DNA of 64,000 nucleotides from JBEKTW01 sp963727845. GTDB lineage: Bacteria > Bacteroidota > Ignavibacteria > UBA10030 > SZUA-254. The position numbers were made by a program, and so were the translations under genes. Shown here piece after piece: positions 1 through 8,630 of the stretch. The number at the start of each line of letters is the position of its first letter. Within the stretch, counting starts at the first letter, position 1. The stretch is from the NCBI GenBank assembly GCA_963727845.1, contig CAVSHI010000001.1, forward strand, positions 558,001-622,000. The letters are read 5' to 3'. The notes under the pieces are model-generated. The model was not told the DNA's origin. It searched no databases and saw only the letters and a program-made list of their open reading frames with translations.

Positions 1-49
1 ATCTCCGGCACAGAGCCGAAGCGATTCCAGAGCGAAGAAGACCCCACCG

Positions 50-532
50 TCATCGAAACCTTCCGTCTGCTCTCGCGTTTTTAGCGTTGCCCGACTTACC
101 GTCAAGCCATCCTATCCTATCAACTTTTCGATTATCAAATTCCGGGACGTAGGGTTTGATGTCCAGAAGCGGTGACCCATCGATGATATCAACGTCTTCA
201 ATGTGAATGATATTGGATTCGACTTTCACGAGCCGGACGACGGATAATCCAATTGGGTTGGGTCGCTTTGGCGCTCTTGTGGAAAATACGCCGTGGAGTT
301 TATCGTCCAGGAACGGCTTTACCATCAGCGAAAAGTCATTCGAGAGATGGAAATGGTACAGCAAAATAATATGAGAGAAGCCTTCAAGATCTTTCAATCC
401 GTCCGTGTATCCGGGAAACAGCTCCACAGTCCCGGCAACGCCCGCAGCGCCGGATGGCTGGATGGGCGTTCCCTCGGCGTTTTGAAACGGAGAATGAATT
501 GTTCCGATCGGTTTGTAGTGAATATCATTCAT
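50..532 (-). CDS. trmO: TrmO (TsaA-like) tRNA methyltransferase
   Basis: Predicted SAM-dependent enzyme that N6-methylates the t6A37 base of threonyl tRNAs. The 160-residue product shows the family landmarks in order: IGTIHSPF near residue 9, a G-V-L-x-P-x-Y...GL-DLEGFSHI block near 35-55, the diagnostic GVFSTRAPKRPNPIGLS block near 81-98, and DGSPLLDIKPYVP near 118-130. The frame is open upstream to 601, but that extension lies in a repeat. The ATG at 532 has GGAG six bases upstream and begins exactly where family homology begins, so I chose it. The protein ends soon after the conserved core with a short basic tail. Stand-alone gene on the minus strand. Family assignment is secure; the tRNA substrate is taken from characterised members. 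Confidence 0.92.
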   Translation of the reverse strand: MNDIHYKPIGTIHSPFQNAEGTPIQPSGAAGVAGTVELFPGYTDGLKDLEGFSHIILLYHFHLSNDFSLMVKPFLDDKLHGVFSTRAPKRPNPIGLSVVRLVKVESNIIHIEDVDIIDGSPLLDIKPYVPEFDNRKVDRIGWLDGKSGNAKNARADGRFR

Positions 533-576
533 GATTTCTCCTTTGTGTTCGTACAACTTCGCGGTACGATGCGATG

Positions 577-665
577 CCCTCACCCCTTTCCCCTCTCCCA
601 ATGGGAGAGGGGAATCGAAGGGGTGAGGGTCTGTGGTGACATGACGATCGAGGTTCTTAAGAAAA
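577..665. repeat. Interspersed palindromic repeat R1, copy 1
   Basis: A hairpin-forming unit beginning CCCTCACCCCTTTCC and closing with GGGAGAGGGGAAT, followed by a conserved tail containing GTGACATGACGATCGA. The same arrangement recurs at about 2003, 34334 (diverged) and 47776, always between genes. It explains the extra open reading frame upstream of trmO. No coding potential. Confidence 0.75.
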
Positions 666-684
666 CTAATTGATTAGCACAATG

Positions 685-1938
685 TTAAAACATCGGCGTC
701 GGCACCGATCCCCATCCGCTTCCCCCGGGCGAGTCCCTAACCTGAAGAATCTCGGCCGTGTGCAGGTGAACATCCACAAAAAACAGAGGTGTCCGTTGGA
801 CGTTTATGTCGAAATCATCAAACGGTGATGTGAGCTCGTCTGCGCCGGAGGATACCTCAAGAAAGATGACTCTCCGTTTCATTGCCGGGAGAGCATACAT
901 TTCCGGACCGTGCTTCATGCTCGCCATATGGTGAGCGTGGCCGCCCGTCAAGTGCGCAAACGGATGAAGAATGTACTCGGTGATCATGCCAATAGTCTTG
1001 TGCTGTTCAAAAAGTTTCCACTCGTCGCCCGTGTTCGCTATCATTCCTTGCATCACATAGTCGATGGGGATGAAATAGGCAAGAAGACGATGACGGGGGG
1101 TAAGCGCTACCGAAGCCAGCCTGGACGCTACGGCGCTGTCCTGAAGAACTGCAGGCAGCAAATCATGAACAGTGGTAGAATCTTCGGATGATATTGTGAT
1201 AACGTCGACGTTCCCAATTTCAATCAATGGGAGATGATGAACTGTGTATGCACGAAGGATAAATCCGCTTCCCACGATGACGAAAAGAAGTGCCAGGAAC
1301 CAGATACAAACTTTCCCGATCCCGGGACACTGCTGCGCTTTCGACTCTTTCTTGAAGAGTCTTTCGATTGAACGAGGGAGAAACATGCCGGTTCGATTCA
1401 TGTAAGCACTGTAACTATCTCCGAAACGATTCATCATCCTGCGTTCTTCATCCCTGGCGAGAATGTAATAGAGGATGAGCATGACGGTCAGAAGAGCAAG
1501 CGTCAAAAGTCTTGGCCACATAATTGCAAGCCCCAGCGCCGCGAATGCAAGGGCGACGTATTGCGGATGGCGTACCAGCGCGTAGAGCCCTCGCGTAGCC
1601 GTTCCCTTCCTGAAGAGCTTTCCCGCGTAGACTTGTGCGGCACAACAGAGGAATACTGCAATACCCGCGAGGAAAAACACGGAACCAAGAACGCGAATGA
1701 CGATCAGGACTTGATCCGGAGGAACAATCATGTGGGGAAGAAAGAAGGCCGTCAGCCACCGTGTGGCTGTTGACTGATTGAGTGCAAGCAAGAACGGATT
1801 AAATACCGCATAGAAATAGAAGGCGAACGGGCTGATCATAATAACAATTTCCAGCGCAACGACAAATGAGAGTACAACGGCCCCGCTGGCCGTCCAGCGC
1901 TTGATCGGTTTGCTGCGTGAGTTTTCCTGTTGTGTCAT
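685..1938 (-). CDS. ICMT/PEMT-like integral membrane methyltransferase with an uncharacterised C-terminal half
   Basis: 417 residues. Membrane segments are visible near 18-45, 85-105 and 120-155. The region 110-190 carries the isoprenylcysteine carboxyl methyltransferase/phospholipid methyltransferase signature: GLYALVRHPQYVAL, then a second hydrophobic hairpin, then RDEERRMMNRFGDSYSAYMNRTGMFLP, which holds the R-EE SAM-binding pattern. Known relatives methylate small lipophilic or prenylated substrates in the membrane; the substrate here cannot be read from sequence. Residues about 215-417 begin with another membrane helix and continue into a His-rich soluble part (around GGHAHHMASMKHG) that I do not recognise. 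The start is an ATG with GAGGA ten bases upstream. Flanked on both sides by repeat copies, so it is probably monocistronic. Confidence 0.75.
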   Translation of the reverse strand: MTQQENSRSKPIKRWTASGAVVLSFVVALEIVIMISPFAFYFYAVFNPFLLALNQSTATRWLTAFFLPHMIVPPDQVLIVIRVLGSVFFLAGIAVFLCCAAQVYAGKLFRKGTATRGLYALVRHPQYVALAFAALGLAIMWPRLLTLALLTVMLILYYILARDEERRMMNRFGDSYSAYMNRTGMFLPRSIERLFKKESKAQQCPGIGKVCIWFLALLFVIVGSGFILRAYTVHHLPLIEIGNVDVITISSEDSTTVHDLLPAVLQDSAVASRLASVALTPRHRLLAYFIPIDYVMQGMIANTGDEWKLFEQHKTIGMITEYILHPFAHLTGGHAHHMASMKHGPEMYALPAMKRRVIFLEVSSGADELTSPFDDFDINVQRTPLFFVDVHLHTAEILQVRDSPGGSGWGSVPTPMF

Positions 1939-2002
1939 TCTCGAGTATTCCTCGTTTGTTCTTTCTCGGAAACAGGTTGATTAAGTCCACTTGCGCCTTT
2001 TA

Positions 2003-2096
2003 ACCCTCACCCCTTTCCCCTCTCCCGCTTGCGGGAGAGGGGAATTGAAGGAGAGAGGGTAACGAGTGACATAACGATCGAAGGATCTATTAAAAC
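2003..2096. repeat. Interspersed palindromic repeat R1, copy 2
   Basis: Best-formed copy of R1: CCCTCACCCCTTTCCCC, a hairpin through CTCTCCCGCTTGCGGGAGAG, then GAGGGTAACGAGTGACAT and an ATAACGATCGAAGG tail. The tail outside the hairpin also matches copies 1 and 4, so the repeated unit is about 90 bp rather than a simple terminator. Confidence 0.8.
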
Positions 2097-2332
2097 GACT
2101 TGAGTAACACGATACCAACGATGAACCGTCGGGTGATACGGATCCTGCAAGACAATCGTCCTGCCTCATTGAATGATTGTACTAAGAATTTGGAATAATG
2201 TCAATAAAGAGGAAGGGATACCCATCAATCCCTCCGGTCGGGCTCATCAAATCCATGTTTGAGACAGCTGAATTATTAACTCAGGTTAGGAGGGGGTGTC
2301 TTGGCCTGTGCTTGAACGTACGGAGCAATTAC

Positions 2333-2575
2333 GAGGCCGTCCAAAAAGTGAGCCAACGCGTCATTCCGTCCCGTCCCGCTCCCGCGGGACGGGATTGTTC
2401 GGAATCCGACGCGAAGCGTCGTCCTGACACTTGTCCTGAGCGAAGTCGAAGGATGCTTTAGGTCAGGATCTACTCGTTGCCAACGTTCAGATGCTGACCT
2501 GAAGTGAGCGCCCCCAGCGCCATCCCGCTCCGCGGGAAATGTCAGCATGAACGTCGGGACTTTTTGGACAACCTC
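2333..2575. mobile_element. MITE-like element, 243 bp, imperfect terminal inverted repeats
   Basis: The left end GAGGCCGTCCAAAAAGT (2333-2349) is the inverted complement of the right end at 2559-2575 with 15 of 17 positions matching. The interior has no gene, but holds GC-rich hairpins (CCGTCCCGC...GCGGGACGG near 2366-2388; CCCGCTCCGCGGG near 2524) and an AGGTCAG/CTGACCT pair. It also contains the motif TTGTCCTGAGCGAAGTCGAA, of a kind common in bacterial intergenic repeats. No transposase is present, so if mobile it would depend on one supplied elsewhere. No clear target duplication was seen. Confidence 0.5.
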
Positions 2576-2738
2576 TAGAGAGCCTGTCCTGAGTCCTTCG
2601 TCCGCCCAGAGGCGGACTCAGGATAAACTCCGCGAAGGGTGAGGTCTCGAAGGGAGGCACGTCGAACACATGAGACCCCATCCCCGCCTGCCCAAAGCAC
2701 TGCTTTGGTGCGGCGGGCAGGCTAGCCTTCCCCTAAGA

Positions 2739-2781
2739 GGGGAAGGGACGTTGATCACTGCAATTGAGAATTTTTCCGATG
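2739..2781. repeat. Interspersed repeat R2, copy 1
   Basis: A 43-base segment starting GGGGAAGGGACGTTGATC and ending TTTTTCCGATG that recurs at 5743-5785 with three mismatches. It follows a GC-rich hairpin (CCTGCCCAAAGCA...TGCGGCGGGCAGG, about 2687-2730). Both copies lie just beyond the 3' ends of minus-strand genes. Non-coding. Confidence 0.7.
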
Positions 2782-2818
2782 TCTCTTTTCAGGATTTCAA
2801 GAGGCTGGGGGGAAGTTT

Positions 2819-3946
2819 TCAAAATGCATACAGAAAATTCAAGCTGAATGTGGGTTGACTGTCAACCCACCCGCTTCCTTTCTGGAAAACACTCCGGTCG
2901 GAAGAGTCCACCCGGAAATCTCCACGGAGAACAAAGTGTTCCGCCGGGCGGTACTCCGGGGTGATCGTCACTTCCCGGAGTTTCTGAGCGACGCCCGTTC
3001 GGATTCCATCCTTGTCCTCGAATTGCTCTACCCGGAGCGAGACCGAAAATTCGCTGAGGAGATTGGCCCGCAGGTAACCCGCAAATCCCACCCACGTCGC
3101 GGTGCCTCCATTCGCAGCAGAATGTTGTTCATCCCCGTAGTCCCCGTTTACACCGACGGAGATCGTTGTATTCACTGCGTATGTCCCAACAATATCAAGG
3201 AGGCCTCGGTTGTCGGAATTGTTGTTTGTCTTCTCCGGCCCGTACATGCAGGTCGCGTACAAATTCATCCCGGTCAATGGGTTCGCGCCAATCTGGCCGC
3301 AGACACTCTTGGAGCTATTGTTGTCAATAGAGTTGTCCCAACCGTTGACGATCGTCAACACTCCCGAGATTTCGTCGTCAAAAGAGTACGATGCCTTGAT
3401 GCCGGTATGAGTATAGGGAATGGCATAACCGAACAGGAATGAACGGGAGTAATTGTCATTGTAGTTGTCGTAACCTTCAATGACTTCGTACCCCATGCTC
3501 GTAATGAATTTCCCGAAATCCAACCGCACACCTTTGCCAAGAGGTGCAATGTAACTCAGGAACAGCTGGTGAAAGTCAATGTCGCCCGCTTCAAATCCCG
3601 CCGATCGGGCAACGCGCGGAATGGACGAACCCGCAGTCATATCGACGCGGAAGCCAACATCAGCCGGCTTCGCTACAGTTCTCTGAATCGCAAGCTCGAA
3701 GACATCGACCTTGAAGCTGTTGTCGCTGAAGTCAAATACGCGGAACTGATTTATCATCGTATCCGGCCTGTTGAAGTTATACGTGTAGCCGGAAGAAATG
3801 AAGGCGTCGATGGAGATTGATTCGTACCACGGACGCACCCCTGTTGTGTCGTGAGCGCTTTGAGCAAAGACGGCCGCGGGAATAACCATGGCGCGGCCCA
3901 GCAGCAATGGAACACCGGGCCTCGCCAAAAATTCCCTACAGCGCAT
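2819..3946 (-). CDS. BBP2-type outer-membrane beta-barrel porin
   Basis: 375 residues with an N-terminal signal peptide (hydrophobic 12-28, VFAQ near the cleavage site). The mature part has alternating amphipathic strands rich in aromatic and Gly residues and ends in FLYAF, a typical terminal barrel strand. Segments such as SGYTYNFNRPD, FELAIQRTV, FGKFITSMGYEVIEGYDNYNDNYSRSF (quoted in part) and FRVDSSDRSVF fit the BBP2 porin family. Its start codon lies inside the last codons of amtB (11-base overlap), with AAGGA about ten bases upstream, so the two are translationally coupled. Inference: it provides outer-membrane passage for the ammonium substrate or a related nitrogen compound. Exact substrate unknown. 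Confidence 0.8.
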   Translation of the reverse strand: MRCREFLARPGVPLLLGRAMVIPAAVFAQSAHDTTGVRPWYESISIDAFISSGYTYNFNRPDTMINQFRVFDFSDNSFKVDVFELAIQRTVAKPADVGFRVDMTAGSSIPRVARSAGFEAGDIDFHQLFLSYIAPLGKGVRLDFGKFITSMGYEVIEGYDNYNDNYSRSFLFGYAIPYTHTGIKASYSFDDEISGVLTIVNGWDNSIDNNSSKSVCGQIGANPLTGMNLYATCMYGPEKTNNNSDNRGLLDIVGTYAVNTTISVGVNGDYGDEQHSAANGGTATWVGFAGYLRANLLSEFSVSLRVEQFEDKDGIRTGVAQKLREVTITPEYRPAEHFVLRGDFRVDSSDRSVFQKGSGWVDSQPTFSLNFLYAF

Positions 3947-5174
3947 AGGTTTCTTTTCCTTCGCCGAGATAGGCGTGCTCGCCGTGTAACGATTCGTCGA
4001 GGCCTAGCTCTTCTTCCTCAGGGCTCACCCGTACCGGCGTCACTTTGTCGATGATCCAGAGCATGACGTAGGTGAATAGGAATGAGTAGAGAGCTGCGCA
4101 ACTCACGGCAACGACTTCTTTGAAGAAGAAAAGGCTGTCTCCGAGGAGCAAACCGTTGGAACCGGACGGGTTCATCGAGAGGTCGGCAAAAATCCCCAAG
4201 GCCACAACGCCAAGACATCCGCCGACACCGTGAACTCCCCAAACGTCGAGAGCATCGTCCCATTGGAGCTTGTTCTTGAGAGAAATGGCAAAGTAGCAGA
4301 CGATGCTTGCCACAATGCCGATGATGACCGCGCTGGTTGTCGATACATATCCGGCCGCCGGGGTCACCGCAGCGAGACCGGCAATCGAACCGGTTAACAG
4401 TCCGACGAATTTCGGTTTCTTCTCGAAGATCCATGCCATGACCAACCAGGTGATGGCCGCGAACGATGCAGCAACGTCCGTATTGAGGAATGCGAGAGCA
4501 GTGATCGCATCGACGCGGAGCTCACTGCCGGCGTTGAATCCGTACCAACCGAACCAGAGCAGACCGGTACCAAGCGCGACGAGCGGAATACTGTGCGGTC
4601 CGCGATCCTGGACGCGTCTTTTTCCGATAAAGAAAACAGCCGCCAGAGCGGAAAATCCGGCGATGGCGTGAACAACAATGCCGCCTGCGAAGTCAAGTAC
4701 GCCCCATTTTGCGAGCAAGCCGCCGCCCCAAATCATGTGCGCGACGGGAAAGTACATGAAGAGAAGCCACAGGACCAGGAACGCGAGGTATGGACCGAAT
4801 TTCACTCTGTTGCTGAATGCACCCGTGATGAGCGCGGGAGTTATTTGAGCGAACATCATCTGGTATGCCATGAAAACCCACAGTGGAATGCTGTTGGACC
4901 CGGTGAACGCCGTATGGAGGTCGACTCCGCTCAGGAAAGCGTAACGAAAATCGCCGATGATGCCGCCCTCACCGCCGCTGAAGCACAGTGAGTATCCGCA
5001 TACGAACCACAGCACGGTCGTTACTCCCATGGAAACGAAGCTCTGGATCATGATGGCGAGGACGTTTTTTCTGCCTACTAATCCGCCATAGAAAAATGCC
5101 AGCCCCGGGGTCATAAGCATAACAAGGCTTGTCGCAACAAGCATGAAGCCGGTATTGCCAGTATCGAAGTTCAT
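3936..5174 (-). CDS. amtB: AmtB ammonium transporter
   Basis: 412-residue inner-membrane Amt/Mep/Rh channel with eleven predicted helices and no cleaved signal peptide. Key residues align with E. coli numbering plus one: Asp161 in WGVLDFAGG, first pore His169 in GIVVHAIAG and second pore His315 in VWGVHGVGG. The N terminus LMTPGLAFFYGGLVGRKNVL is the family signature. It imports ammonium, normally under GlnK control, but no glnK is adjacent; a porin gene takes that place. AGGA lies about eight bases before the ATG. The 690-base upstream spacer contains a strong palindrome at 5367-5384. Confidence 0.97.
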   Translation of the reverse strand: MNFDTGNTGFMLVATSLVMLMTPGLAFFYGGLVGRKNVLAIMIQSFVSMGVTTVLWFVCGYSLCFSGGEGGIIGDFRYAFLSGVDLHTAFTGSNSIPLWVFMAYQMMFAQITPALITGAFSNRVKFGPYLAFLVLWLLFMYFPVAHMIWGGGLLAKWGVLDFAGGIVVHAIAGFSALAAVFFIGKRRVQDRGPHSIPLVALGTGLLWFGWYGFNAGSELRVDAITALAFLNTDVAASFAAITWLVMAWIFEKKPKFVGLLTGSIAGLAAVTPAAGYVSTTSAVIIGIVASIVCYFAISLKNKLQWDDALDVWGVHGVGGCLGVVALGIFADLSMNPSGSNGLLLGDSLFFFKEVVAVSCAALYSFLFTYVMLWIIDKVTPVRVSPEEEELGLDESLHGEHAYLGEGKETYAL

Positions 5175-5366
5175 GTTGCCATTCCTTATGTTGTTGGTGA
5201 GAAAAAGAAAAACACTCTGCCGCTTTGTACTACACTGTTCGTCGTCTCGAAAGTCGCAGCAGCTTTGAAGCTGGGAAACATAGGTCGAGCAATATTGTAC
5301 CTTAAATCCTTGTCAGATAACAGTCTTCAAATCCTGATATTTCCGTAGGAATTCTCAGATTGTGCT

Positions 5367-5384
5367 TGTAGGTAATTCCCTACA
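5367..5384. promoter_or_regulatory. Near-perfect palindrome upstream of amtB
   Basis: TGTAGGTAATTCCCTACA is palindromic at 16 of 18 positions, about 190 bases before the amtB start. A related partial site, GTAGGAATTCTC, lies about 20 bases away at 5345. The size and symmetry suit a dimeric DNA-binding protein such as the NarL/FixJ-type regulator encoded just upstream; that link is inference. Confidence 0.5.
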
Positions 5385-5438
5385 TCGGTTGGTAAATTGA
5401 GAGATATCTGAGAAAGCCATTGTCGCTATAGCCAGAAG

Positions 5439-5501
5439 GCTGCTTGTCCGGGCCCGTCGCGTCGTCCTGGACCGAACACCTTACGTGCTCGGTAAAGCAG
5501 C
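5439..5501. other. Possible structured element (three-way junction) in the amtB upstream region
   Basis: GCTGCTT (5439-5445) pairs with AAGCAGC (5495-5501). Inside it, GTCC (5446-5449) pairs with GGAC (5469-5472), next to a CCGA-x-CAC/GTG-x-TCGG stem (5472-5492). The arrangement could fold as a small three-way junction or be chance. The rest of 5175-5742 shows nothing else I can name except the palindrome at 5367. Confidence 0.2.
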
Positions 5502-5742
5502 ATAAGTCACGTGAACAATCAAAACCGACAACAAACGAGCTTGGTCAAGGGCGATCGTCCCCCTGTGGTGAGTGTGCAAGTTCATTCAGCCATGTTTAGA
5601 GAGTGTGCCCCAGACCATTGTGTGAAATCTCGAATAAATTACATGTGGCCCTGCTTGTTCAAGGGACCACGGATAGCAGGCTGGTTTGAATTCACCATTA
5701 ACTGTTTGAGCTAGTGACCTCGACTTGCTTTTGTACATAGCA

Positions 5743-5785
5743 GGGGAAGGGACGTTGATCGCTGCAATTGAGTATTTTTCAGATG
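5743..5785. repeat. Interspersed repeat R2, copy 2
   Basis: Matches 2739-2781 at 40 of 43 bases (GGGGAAGGGACGTTGATC through TTTTTCAGATG). Lies about 80 bases beyond the stop of the response-regulator gene. Non-coding. Confidence 0.7.
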
Positions 5786-5868
5786 CCTCAAATTCCAGAA
5801 TTGGAGAAAAAGAGAAGGGAGGGAAAAAAGAAACGGAGAAGAAGAGAGGGGTGGGGAATTGGAGCGGT

Positions 5869-6501
5869 TCAGGGGAGAAGTTTGTTTTCGATAACGTAGT
5901 GCGTGAGCTCGACGTTATTGCGAAGGTTCAATTTTTCGAGGATGCGCGCACGGTACGTCGTGATGGTTTTTTCGCTGAGAGAAAGCTCCTCGGCGATTTC
6001 TTTGAGTGACTTTCCCGAAGCGAGCATACTCATCACCTGGAATTCCCGGTTCGACAACAGCTGGTGGGGCAGCTTATCCGAGTGCCGGTCTAATGCGTAG
6101 GCAATCTTTTCGGCGAGGGCCGGACTTACGTACTTTCCGCCGGAGGCGACTTTCCGTATGGCCAGAATCAACTCTTCGGGCACACTTTCCTTGGAAATGT
6201 ACCCTGAAGCTCCTGCTTTCAACATCCGTATGGCATACTGGTCTTCGGGGTGCATGCTGAGGATGAGAACGGGAAGTCCGGGATTTTCAAGTTTTATTTC
6301 CTTAAGGATGTCCCATCCACTCCGGCCCGGCATCGAAATATCCAGCACAACAACGTCGTATCCATCGCTGCGGACGCTCTGAAGCGCATCAGTGCCATTG
6401 CCTACCTCACCGGCAACATTCATATCTCTGTGCTTGGCGAGGATTTGCTTCAATCCCTCCCGGAACATTACATGGTCATCGACGATGAGAATCCGGATCA
6501 T
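5869..6501 (-). CDS. NarL/FixJ-family response regulator
   Basis: 210 residues. The N-terminal receiver has the acidic pair DD8-9, phospho-acceptor Asp54 in VVLDISMPG, and the conserved Lys in SGYISKES. A LuxR-type helix-turn-helix follows near 145-205 (LSNREFQVMSMLASGKSLKEIA, quoted in part, then SLSEKTITTYRARILEKL). It should bind DNA as a dimer after phosphorylation by the kinase encoded just upstream; the start codon overlaps the kinase stop by four bases (ATGA). A close paralogue lies at 25553-26197. The palindrome at 5367-5384 is a candidate target (inference). Confidence 0.93.
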   Translation of the reverse strand: MIRILIVDDHVMFREGLKQILAKHRDMNVAGEVGNGTDALQSVRSDGYDVVVLDISMPGRSGWDILKEIKLENPGLPVLILSMHPEDQYAIRMLKAGASGYISKESVPEELILAIRKVASGGKYVSPALAEKIAYALDRHSDKLPHQLLSNREFQVMSMLASGKSLKEIAEELSLSEKTITTYRARILEKLNLRNNVELTHYVIENKLLP

Positions 6502-8555
6502 GGGAGAACCTCTGCGTGCAGCGGAAAGCGCACGGCGATCACTGTTCCATGACTGTGCGATCCCTTGATCTCAACATTTCCGCCCCAATAGTACGCGCGC
6601 TCTCGGATGCCGATCAATCCAAAAGATTTTGGGTCGTTCAATTGATCGTTGGTAATCCCTTTGCCGTTATCGCTTACGAGGAGCTCCAGCTCTCCGTCGT
6701 TTTGCATCAGGCTAACGTCGACAATGGTTGCATTCGAATGTCGGGCAACGTTGGTCAGCGTTTCCTGTAATATGCGGAAGATCGCGGTTGAGCGTTCCGG
6801 GTCAACGTTGATGTTGTCGGGGCCGATGGAAACGTTGCACGCTATGCCGGTTCGTTGCTGGAATTCATCGGATTGCCATTCTATCGCGGCGGAGAGGCCC
6901 AGGTCGTCGAGCAGGCGAGGGCGCAATGCGGTGATCATTCGCTTGACGGATTTGATCGTGGCATCGATCAAGTCAACCATTGATGAAATCTTCTTACCAA
7001 TTTGTGGATTGGCAAACCCGGCATCATCCTTGAGCAAGGCAAGATTCAACTTAAGAGTCGTGAGGGCCTGCCCGAGTTCGTCATGGATTTCTCGTGCGAT
7101 GCCTTTTCGTTCCTCTTCCCGCACCGTCTGCAAGTGGGCGGAGAGGTTTCGCAGTCGTTCGCGCGATGTTGTGACTTCGTTTTCCGCGCGCCTGCGTTCG
7201 ATAATTTCGCGCTGGAGCTGCGCGGTGTTCTGCATGGTGTTTTCGGCCATTCGATTGAATGTTTCCGCGAGGAGGCCGATCTCATCGTCGGATTCAGCGC
7301 TCGCCCGATAGGAGAGATCTCCCTTCCCAAACTTCTCTGTCGCCCTGGCCAGGGAAAGAATTGGTTTTGAGATGGTTCGTGAGATCACAACGCCGACGAC
7401 CGCAGCAACAAGAAGAATCGTAAGACCCAGGAGAATCAGCCGCTCCCGGAGCAGATGGACGGAGCTGAATGCTTCGCTCGTGTCGATCTCCGCGAGGATG
7501 ACCCACTGCACTCCGGGTATTGTGAGCGGCGTGTAGGAACTCAGCACCGGGATGCCCCGGTAGTCGTTAATAATTCTTGTGGCGGTTTTTCCCTGAAGTG
7601 CATCAATCGTTGCGGATGTATGAACTTCCTGGAGCAGAATCGATGTCGCCTGCGACTTAATCTGACGGATGATGCTGCTGTCAGTTCCGGTTTTGAGCAG
7701 TCGCCGGAAGTATTCATCGGGTTCCTGGATGAAGAAACGGGAATCGTTTCGCATCTTGTAATCTGCCCCCACAATATACGTTTCCCCGGTCTCTCCCAAT
7801 CCCTCATCCCTCCAATGATTATCGGAGGTCATGACCTGGTTAATAAGTTTTATGGACATCTGGAAAACGAGCACCCCGATTTTGTTCTTGCCGTCAAAGA
7901 TCGGAGACGCGATGAACGATGCGGGGACGTTGCCCGATGGAGCGTAGGGAGCGAAGTCAGCGATTCTGGCAAAACCCGGGCCGGGCGACTGTTGAGCCTC
8001 GCTAAAAACCCGGGCAATATTCGTCTGCCGGTAAGGTCCGCTGATGAGGCTGGTCGCGAAGTCAGATTTTTTCATGACGGAGTAAACAATGTTCCCCGTT
8101 TCCGCATCCACAATGAGGATATCCTCGTATCCAAAACGCCGGAGAAAATTCTCCAGGATAGAATGGTAGTGCGAATGAATGTGAAAATACTCGGAGTGTG
8201 GAGATTGTCTCGAAATGAGGGAAAAAAGTTCTTTGGAGTTGCCGGCCGGAGAATGACTTCCCGTGATCTGTCGAAACGCCGGGATGAACTTTCTCGTCGC
8301 CTCGATAATCATACGGTCTTCCGAGAACGTGATGACCTGATTCCTGATCTGCTCGAAGTGTGATTCGATTTGCCTTTTCTTCATCTCCCGCAGTGATGTC
8401 AGCCGGTCGGAGGTAAGCGTTTCCAACGCGTTACGGGCGGTCTCGAACGTTTGCCAGCCGGTGACGCTGATCGAAAGTAATCCGATAAGCAGGAAGGAAA
8501 GCTGGAGCTTCGTCTTCAACGTCAGGGAATGCCGCGCGATCGTGTTCTTCTTCAT
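6498..8555 (-). CDS. Membrane sensor histidine kinase, CACHE-like sensor, HAMP, HisKA_3
   Basis: 685 residues. A first membrane helix near 17-35 and a second near 372-392 bracket a periplasmic region of about 330 residues that resembles a double CACHE sensor (VDAETGNIVYSVMKKSDFAT, GETYIVGADYKMRNDSRF). A HAMP domain follows (SRTISKPILSLARATEKFGKG). The HisKA_3 motif EEERKGIAREIHDELGQAL holds the phosphorylated His. The HATPase_c domain ends with DNGKGI and GLIGIRERAYYWGG. This is the NarX/DesK type of kinase that pairs with LuxR-type regulators, as found directly downstream. The ATG abuts the stop of a possible 24-codon ORF. Confidence 0.93.
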   Translation of the reverse strand: MKKNTIARHSLTLKTKLQLSFLLIGLLSISVTGWQTFETARNALETLTSDRLTSLREMKKRQIESHFEQIRNQVITFSEDRMIIEATRKFIPAFRQITGSHSPAGNSKELFSLISRQSPHSEYFHIHSHYHSILENFLRRFGYEDILIVDAETGNIVYSVMKKSDFATSLISGPYRQTNIARVFSEAQQSPGPGFARIADFAPYAPSGNVPASFIASPIFDGKNKIGVLVFQMSIKLINQVMTSDNHWRDEGLGETGETYIVGADYKMRNDSRFFIQEPDEYFRRLLKTGTDSSIIRQIKSQATSILLQEVHTSATIDALQGKTATRIINDYRGIPVLSSYTPLTIPGVQWVILAEIDTSEAFSSVHLLRERLILLGLTILLVAAVVGVVISRTISKPILSLARATEKFGKGDLSYRASAESDDEIGLLAETFNRMAENTMQNTAQLQREIIERRRAENEVTTSRERLRNLSAHLQTVREEERKGIAREIHDELGQALTTLKLNLALLKDDAGFANPQIGKKISSMVDLIDATIKSVKRMITALRPRLLDDLGLSAAIEWQSDEFQQRTGIACNVSIGPDNINVDPERSTAIFRILQETLTNVARHSNATIVDVSLMQNDGELELLVSDNGKGITNDQLNDPKSFGLIGIRERAYYWGGNVEIKGSHSHGTVIAVRFPLHAEVLP

Positions 8556-8630
8556 CTAATTCCACACGAGGTAAAGTGCTCCCGTCAAGAGAATGACGGA
8601 AATGGAATCCAGGATGAAGACAGCGTACAT
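8556..8630 (-). CDS. Possible 24-residue membrane peptide abutting the histidine kinase
   Basis: An ATG at 8630 preceded by AAGGAACGAGAGTT opens a 24-codon frame reading MYAVFILDSISVILLTGALY (first 20 residues shown). Its TAG stop is directly followed by the ATG of the kinase gene. The peptide is essentially one hydrophobic helix. The exact stop-start junction suggests translational coupling with the kinase. It could be a small regulatory or accessory membrane peptide, or only a leader ORF that tunes kinase translation. I know no homologue. Confidence 0.4.
   Translation of the reverse strand: MYAVFILDSISVILLTGALYLVWN

Noticed and set aside
5175..5400. Sigma54/NtrC-type promoter for amtB
   Set aside because: No GG-N10-GC -24/-12 element of the right form was found on the minus strand.
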